From Neomesorhizobium albiziae (lineage in GTDB: Bacteria; Pseudomonadota; Alphaproteobacteria; Rhizobiales; Rhizobiaceae): a stretch of DNA of 64,000 bases. The position numbers and the translations under genes are program-made. The stretch is from positions 248,001 through 312,000 of the forward strand of contig NZ_FOSL01000004.1 of NCBI RefSeq assembly GCF_900114255.1. The letters run 5' to 3'. Every line of letters begins with the position of its first letter. Position 1 is the first letter of the stretch. Below are positions 60,196 to 64,000 of the stretch, piece by piece. The notes under the pieces were generated by a model. That model had not been told where the DNA came from and ran no database searches. It was given only the letters and a program-made list of their open reading frames with translations.

Positions 60196-60540
60196 TTACG
60201 GCACGCGCAACGCCACGGCCGTGATTTTCAGGCTGGTGCTGCACAGAAGGACGTTGCCCTCTTCGTAGCGGACATCGGTCAGAGCGTTGGCGCCCATCGT
60301 GGCGGCCTGCTGCTTTGCCGTGTCGAGCGCAACGTCCCAGCCCGGGCGGCTGTCCCAGAACCGGTTGAGGCAGGTCGTGGTGGTGAGCGGCCCGAGTTCG
60401 GCAGCACCTGCGGGCCTTTCCTCCAGCACCGCCACAACAGGTACGGCTGTTTTGGCGGTGTTGATACGCAGCGGTGCAATCTGCGCGCAGGCAGAGCCCG
60501 ACAGCGCGGCCAGCAACACCGCAAGGGTTCCAATTCGCAT
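60196..60540 (-). CDS. Small exported protein, possibly RcsF-like
   Basis: A 114-residue protein with a signal peptide (MRIGTLAVLLAALSGSACA|QI). Two cysteines remain in the mature part (TTTCLNRFW and NVLLCSTSL), and the segment ALDTAKQQAATMGANALTDV has the look of RcsF-type envelope sensors. The signal could be a poor lipobox (GSAC) or a type I site after ACA. The assignment is weak. It is a monocistronic gene converging with RNase D. Confidence 0.65.
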   Translation of the reverse strand: MRIGTLAVLLAALSGSACAQIAPLRINTAKTAVPVVAVLEERPAGAAELGPLTTTTCLNRFWDSRPGWDVALDTAKQQAATMGANALTDVRYEEGNVLLCSTSLKITAVALRVP

Positions 60541-60695
60541 TGGTCGAGGCCTGTTTCGAACGAGATGTGTCGATCACTATGCCTTTCAACCCGTTGCTGG
60601 ACAATTGAAGCTGTCGCGCGCCTGCTTCCCGGGCTTAATGCCTCCTTAGCAATAAGTACTTGAAATCGTTGGGACGCGTTACCGGATAGGCTGCT

Positions 60696-61598
60696 TTAAG
60701 CGTTGATAGCCCACTTCAACCCGCTCGCGTTTTGCAAAATCTTAATGACGGGTTTTTGAGCGAACGTTGCAACGAAAGAGTGATGCACGCTCAAAACGTC
60801 CTCTTGGATGTCTTGATCGTCCTCAAACGCTTTCACATTCAGGCCGATGGCCTTGCAGTTGTCGATCAGGAAATGGTGTGAGTGCTCAGTCGTACCTTGG
60901 TAGTCCATGAGCTTGTCGACAATGGCTTTCGCTTGCGCCCTCGGGTTCTCATGACCCTTCACCATGTTTGCTTCTAGCCAGCTGGCGACCATCTGTCGCG
61001 TACCCTCGACCGCCCGCTCACAATCAAGAATGAAGGCGGGTGGATATTTCGAGAAGACCTGTTGCCACAAAAGTTGTTTGAGGGGCTCGGCCTTGATCTC
61101 AACGATTGCACGATCAACCTCAGCGAGGACTCCCATTGCGGGATGCCCTCTGATCTGCGGGTCGGTCGGCCCGAGGCACGAGTGCTTGCCCATCAAGATT
61201 TCTCGCCCCGCGCACGCAATCATCGTTCCTGCGGACATCGCTAGATGAGGAACAATGACCCGTATGTCGGGGCCGAACATCTTGTAAAGGTATTCAACGA
61301 TTGCTCGGGTGGCTTCGGTTCCGCCGCCTGGCGTATGAAGAATGAGATCGAGGCCTCGCCTACGGTCAACGTTGTGCACTACGGCCATAAAACCGTTCAT
61401 GTCTAAGTCGGTCAAAGCCGACTCGGGATGAACACGGCCGTCCGGCAAACGCCTCTGAAGAAAGCCAGAATAGTAGGCCAACACAGTGCGACCTACTCTT
61501 GCCTCTAATTTCTGTAGATATTTGTCCCTGACCTGATCGCAGGCTTCAGGAGAGTTGATGGCGTCAATTTCGGAATTTATTTCGTTCCAAGTCGGCAT
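60696..61598 (-). CDS. Clp-fold serine protease of the SDH family
   Basis: A 300-residue protein of the SDH_sah/ClpP-SppA fold. Key segments are LDLILHTPGGGTEATRAIVE (oxyanion region), LAMSAGTMIACAG (likely nucleophile S122) and HSCLGPTDPQI. There is no signal peptide; the N-terminal 40 residues are charged and helical. Base composition is lower in GC than the upstream genes. Its start overlaps a small gene by 35 bp. Relatives occur on mobile DNA and chromosomes with unknown physiological substrates. Confidence 0.85.
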   Translation of the reverse strand: MPTWNEINSEIDAINSPEACDQVRDKYLQKLEARVGRTVLAYYSGFLQRRLPDGRVHPESALTDLDMNGFMAVVHNVDRRRGLDLILHTPGGGTEATRAIVEYLYKMFGPDIRVIVPHLAMSAGTMIACAGREILMGKHSCLGPTDPQIRGHPAMGVLAEVDRAIVEIKAEPLKQLLWQQVFSKYPPAFILDCERAVEGTRQMVASWLEANMVKGHENPRAQAKAIVDKLMDYQGTTEHSHHFLIDNCKAIGLNVKAFEDDQDIQEDVLSVHHSFVATFAQKPVIKILQNASGLKWAINA

Positions 61599-61758
61599 CT
61601 GAAAGCACCGTGTCCGAGCGCACGGTTATGGGAGTGAACTCGCCGTAACCCGAAAAGGATGCGCCACCAAAATCCAAGGCAGAAGCAACGCTGCCATGCT
61701 CGGAAACAAAATGCAGATCGATGCCCGCTTCCTTCAAAGCGGCTTCGCGACGTGTCAT
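61564..61758 (-). CDS. Small protein overlapping the SDH protease gene, unknown
   Basis: A 64-residue acidic protein (MTRREAALKEAGIDLHFVSE...). The ATG at 61758 follows GGAGGGGAG. An in-frame ATG at 61803 would add 15 residues without a clear ribosome site. The gene overlaps the protease start by 35 bp in a different frame, which implies translational coupling and a shared function, for example a substrate, adaptor or inhibitor. No family is recognised. Confidence 0.6.
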   Translation of the reverse strand: MTRREAALKEAGIDLHFVSEHGSVASALDFGGASFSGYGEFTPITVRSDTVLSDADLERNKFRN

Positions 61759-61930
61759 GCTCCCCTCCATTGACGCGTTATTGTGATTGATTCGCTTTTG
61801 CATAGCACTCTCCGAATCAATAATCAAAATATCTCTTGACACCTATTAAGAAACGCTTGAGGCGCGAGTCGCGTTCCGCCATATATCTTTGAATTGCAGC
61901 GGGGCGTTCGGGCAGGGGCATAGAAAACAC

Positions 61931-62287
61931 ATGATTTTGATCGCTGGGGCGGTCGCCCTGCACGCCTTCACTGCCGTTGACGGGGACACAGTAACGATCG
62001 CGGGGGAGCGTATTCGGATCGCTAACATAGACACCCCGGAAATTCACCACGCGCAATGCGACGCCGAAAAGCGGCTTGGCCTAGTCGCCAAGAGAAGATT
62101 GGAATCATTGCTCGGCCAAGGCGAAATCGCCATCACCCGCGGTGATCCTTATACGGGCCGCGTGAAGGATCGCCACGGGCGGACCCTCGCGGTCATTAGT
62201 GTAGCCGGCCGCGATGTCGGCCGTATTCTGATTGACGAAGGCTTAGCGCGCGAATGGACCGGTCGCCGTGCGCCATGGTGCCAATAG
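61931..62287 (+). CDS. Thermonuclease (SNase)-family protein
   Basis: A 118-residue OB-fold protein. It begins MILIAGAVALHAFTAVDGDT; the first 14 residues are hydrophobic and may form a short signal. Staphylococcal nuclease-like motifs follow: VDGDTV, RIRIANIDTPEI (catalytic Arg and Asp region) and YTGRVKDRHGRTLAVI. It is divergent from the protease pair across 172 bp that include a TTGACA at 61836-61841. Small exported or cytoplasmic nucleases of this type are common on rhizobial accessory DNA. Confidence 0.82.
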   Translation: MILIAGAVALHAFTAVDGDTVTIAGERIRIANIDTPEIHHAQCDAEKRLGLVAKRRLESLLGQGEIAITRGDPYTGRVKDRHGRTLAVISVAGRDVGRILIDEGLAREWTGRRAPWCQ

Positions 62288-62290
62288 ACG

Positions 62291-62554
62291 TTATCCGCCC
62301 TTGGCCTTGCTATAGGGGTTTTCCGGCGCCCTGGCCGAGTGATCCGGAACACAGGTGAGATCGACATTTTTCCCGCCGCAGGCGTCGCATCTGAGCCGGG
62401 GGAGGATGTCATCGCGCATGGCCGGGGCATCGGGGCCGAAACGGTCCCTCAGTTCTTCAAGAGGCAGCACCCGGACGTTGCGGCAGGCATCGTCCAAGCA
62501 AAATGCCGTTACCTTCATCCTCTCGTCGATCAGCGATTGAAACGTCCAGCCCAT
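62291..62554 (-). CDS. Small zinc-ribbon-like protein, unknown
   Basis: An 87-residue protein with CxxxxC (CLDDAC, residues 19-24) and LRCDACGGKNVDLTC, a four- or five-cysteine metal site. A helical stretch, LPLEELRDRFGPDAPAMRDD, lies between them. It converges with the thermonuclease gene, with 3 bp between stops. No specific function can be assigned. Confidence 0.7.
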   Translation of the reverse strand: MGWTFQSLIDERMKVTAFCLDDACRNVRVLPLEELRDRFGPDAPAMRDDILPRLRCDACGGKNVDLTCVPDHSARAPENPYSKAKGG

Positions 62555-62657
62555 GGGCCGAGATATAGATCAAATCGATAGCCCCGCAATCACCCCCAGA
62601 GACCCCTCCCTTGGATGTTGTGCTGGAACTATTACGATGCGCTAATGTTGTGGAGCC

Positions 62658-62885
62658 ATGAGAAGCGACAACGTCATCCCACTTCACAAAGATATTCGAG
62701 CGGAAATCAAACGGGAGATGGCCCGCGCGGTCGCGAGATTCGGGAAACACCACATCGAGGTCATGGCAATTTCCTCTAGCTGGGGCGACACCATGGACGA
62801 CAATGAGGTGCTTGCGGCCCTACGAAGGCTCAACAAGGCCGGATCGATTTTCGAACACATCACCCACCGGGCAGATGACGAATGA
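62658..62885 (+). CDS. Small protein 1 of the ligase cassette, unknown
   Basis: A 75-residue protein (MRSDNVIPLHKDIRAEIKRE...), amphipathic and helical, with a WGDTMDDNEVLAALRRLNK segment. GGAG lies 4 bases upstream of the ATG. The stop overlaps the next gene (ATGA, 62882-62885). No family is recognised. Confidence 0.7.
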   Translation: MRSDNVIPLHKDIRAEIKREMARAVARFGKHHIEVMAISSSWGDTMDDNEVLAALRRLNKAGSIFEHITHRADDE

Positions 62886-63109
62886 CGTTCACCTCGCCGA
62901 GAAACCCGGATCACTACCCTGACCGTGATATCGACTGCCAAGTCTCGATCGACGAGGCCTTTCGGGAGTTGTGGGAGAATATCGCGGCTGCGGGCTGGGG
63001 ACCGGAGGAGATCGCCAGCGCCCTGTACGAGCTGACGGATAACCATCTCACTGCTCTTCGTGAGAACGACGTAGTGACCCGCCGGCTTACCGCTCAAGGT
63101 GAAAACTGA
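62882..63109 (+). CDS. Small protein 2 of the ligase cassette, unknown
   Basis: A 75-residue protein with VSIDEAFRELWENIAAAGWG and ASALYELTDNHLTALREND, predicted helical and acidic. It overlaps both neighbours: 4 bp with the preceding gene and 1 bp with the next (TGATG at 63107-63111). The function is unknown. Confidence 0.7.
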   Translation: MTFTSPRNPDHYPDRDIDCQVSIDEAFRELWENIAAAGWGPEEIASALYELTDNHLTALRENDVVTRRLTAQGEN

Positions 63110-63306
63110 TGCCAGGCCCCAAAATCGATCGAGGGGACAAGATTACGATCGAGGTCGAGGTGCTATCGGCTTGGGCCGATGGAACTGTCACCTTCTCGCT
63201 TTTCGGTCATCCCGGCATGACGACCATACCCGGTGACTCCCCTCAGATAGTTGGCATTAAAAAGGGCAAACCGTCGACGCCGTCGCGCAAACGGACCGAC
63301 GCATGA
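63109..63306 (+). CDS. Small protein 3 of the ligase cassette, unknown
   Basis: A 65-residue protein that looks like a short beta domain (DKITIEVEVLSAW, TVTFSLFGHPGMTTI) followed by a basic tail (KKGKPSTPSRKRTDA) suited to nucleic acid contact. It overlaps the ligase start by 4 bp (ATGA, 63303-63306). Confidence 0.68.
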   Translation: MPGPKIDRGDKITIEVEVLSAWADGTVTFSLFGHPGMTTIPGDSPQIVGIKKGKPSTPSRKRTDA

Positions 63307-64000
63307 AATGGGCGCGCAGCGCGGCGAGCGCCCGTGACAAGCCCCGGATCCCCGCCGGCGTTGTCCCACCAATGCATCCCACCCTTGTCGACAAGGTGCC
63401 TGTAGGTCCGAACTGGATCCACGAGATCAAATGGGACGGCTACCGGGTCGGGGCGTACCTTCAGGACGGCAACGTTCGGGTTCTCACCCGTAACCTACAT
63501 GACTGGACGAAGGAGTTCCCAACCATCGTCCAGGCGATGGCTCAGCTGAAGGCCACCAATGCCATGATCGACGGCGAGGCTTTTGTCGCCGACGTGGGCG
63601 GCATGTCGCACTTCAATCTGCTGCAGCGCGCGCTCGGCCGCGGCGGCGACCGAAGCCGGATCATGTTCGCCGTATTCGACCTGACAATGCTGAACGGCGA
63701 GGATCTTCGCGATCGGCCGCTTACTGAGCGGCGCGCAAAACTCTTTGACCTTCTGGGTAATCCGCAACCGGAGGGTATCGTCTTCAGCGAAACGATCGAG
63801 GGCAATCCCGGTGACCTGTTGCAGCAGGCCTGCGCGTTTGGTTTGGAAGGTGTCGTCTCGAAGCGGCTGGACAGCCCATACCGCTCTGGCAGGCGGGAGG
63901 AATGGGTAAAGGCTAAATGCATCAAAAGCGACGAGTTCATCGTCATCGGGTATGAGCCTGGCGGCAGCTATGGAGGGCTAGGAAGCTTGCTGCTGGCAAC
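63303..64000 (+). CDS. ATP-dependent DNA ligase, LigD ligase-domain type, C-terminus cut by window end
   Basis: The first 232 residues of a nucleotidyltransferase ligase. The adenylated Lys is in IHEIKWDGYRVG (motif I). Motif III is MIDGEAFVAD, motif IV GLEGVVSKR and motif V WVKAKC. A LigD-like segment (DEFIVIGYEPGGS) begins the OB domain, which runs out of the window. The protein starts only about 20 residues before the ligase core, so no polymerase or phosphoesterase domain precedes it. Bacterial ATP-dependent ligases of this group usually work with Ku in end joining. Three tiny genes are translationally coupled upstream. Confidence 0.9.
   Translation, partial: MKWARSAASARDKPRIPAGVVPPMHPTLVDKVPVGPNWIHEIKWDGYRVGAYLQDGNVRVLTRNLHDWTKEFPTIVQAMAQLKATNAMIDGEAFVADVGGMSHFNLLQRALGRGGDRSRIMFAVFDLTMLNGEDLRDRPLTERRAKLFDLLGNPQPEGIVFSETIEGNPGDLLQQACAFGLEGVVSKRLDSPYRSGRREEWVKAKCIKSDEFIVIGYEPGGSYGGLGSLLLA

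Noticed and set aside
60541-60695. Possible tRNA or attachment site at the left edge of the accessory segment
   Set aside because: No cloverleaf or CCA-end pattern could be found by eye and no integrase is nearby.
61817-62056. Minus-strand 79-codon frame between the protease pair and the thermonuclease
   Set aside because: It lies mostly opposite the thermonuclease start, has no ribosome site and no recognisable features.

Overview
This 64 kb window looks like the chromosome of a rhizobial alphaproteobacterium, most likely Mesorhizobium or a close relative. The evidence is high GC with strong third-position bias, an intact aglR-aglEFGAK alpha-glucoside locus, a zwf-pgl-edd Entner-Doudoroff operon, many ABC importers, a NodF/NodE-like pair, a rhizobial-type urease cluster, a polA-linked small RNA resembling the alpha-r7 family, and several mosaic palindromic intergenic repeats of the kind common in Rhizobiales. 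The genus is an inference; there is no rRNA or tRNA in the window to test it.

Layout. (1) 1-14 kb: a probable N-heterocycle (nicotinate) module. It holds a UPF0280 protein (cut by the window edge), a 6-hydroxynicotinate reductase-like protein, a fused [2Fe-2S]/molybdopterin hydroxylase and its FAD subunit, then nicotinamidase pncA, a five-gene branched-chain-type ABC importer, a polytopic membrane protein and pncB. (2) 14-24.6 kb: an iron-dependent alcohol dehydrogenase with a LysR regulator, divergent from an agmatinase-family ureohydrolase. The ureohydrolase is followed by a polar amino-acid importer without its own ATPase, a complete polyamine-type importer and a nitrilase-fold amidase. 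(3) 24.6-28.1 kb: a KAS III-like enzyme, a short-chain dehydrogenase and an aldehyde dehydrogenase. (4) 28.3-40.4 kb: zwf-pgl-edd and the aglR/aglEFGAK locus. Import of alpha-glucosides and hydrolysis to glucose feed directly into the neighbouring Entner-Doudoroff genes, and the two units share an upstream 13-bp motif. (5) 40.4-43.7 kb: a ferredoxin reductase-like flavoprotein, a MarR regulator, a Fur-family regulator and a class II aldolase-family protein.

(6) 43.8-52.1 kb: urease genes ureD-A-(DUF1272)-(HupE/UreJ)-B and ureC-(EamA)-(GST)-E-F-G on the minus strand. The array is split between ureB and ureC by two small secreted-protein genes on the plus strand. (7) 52.3-60.5 kb: the NodF/NodE-like pair, a glutathione S-transferase, polA, the small RNA, an M20 peptidase, RNase D and a small exported protein. 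PolA appears to have lost two catalytic acidic residues of its 3'-5' exonuclease site. (8) 60.7-64 kb: an accessory-looking segment with a Clp-fold SDH-type protease overlapping a small gene, a thermonuclease-family protein, a zinc-ribbon protein, and a tightly overlapped cassette of three tiny unknown genes leading into a LigD-like ATP-dependent DNA ligase cut by the window end.

No CRISPR array, transposase, integrase, rRNA or tRNA was recognised. The best leads are the altered PolA proofreading site, the small-gene/DNA-ligase cassette, the reductive nicotinate module, the NodF-like carrier with His before its modified serine, the polA-linked small RNA, and the shared regulatory motifs linking the agl and zwf units.
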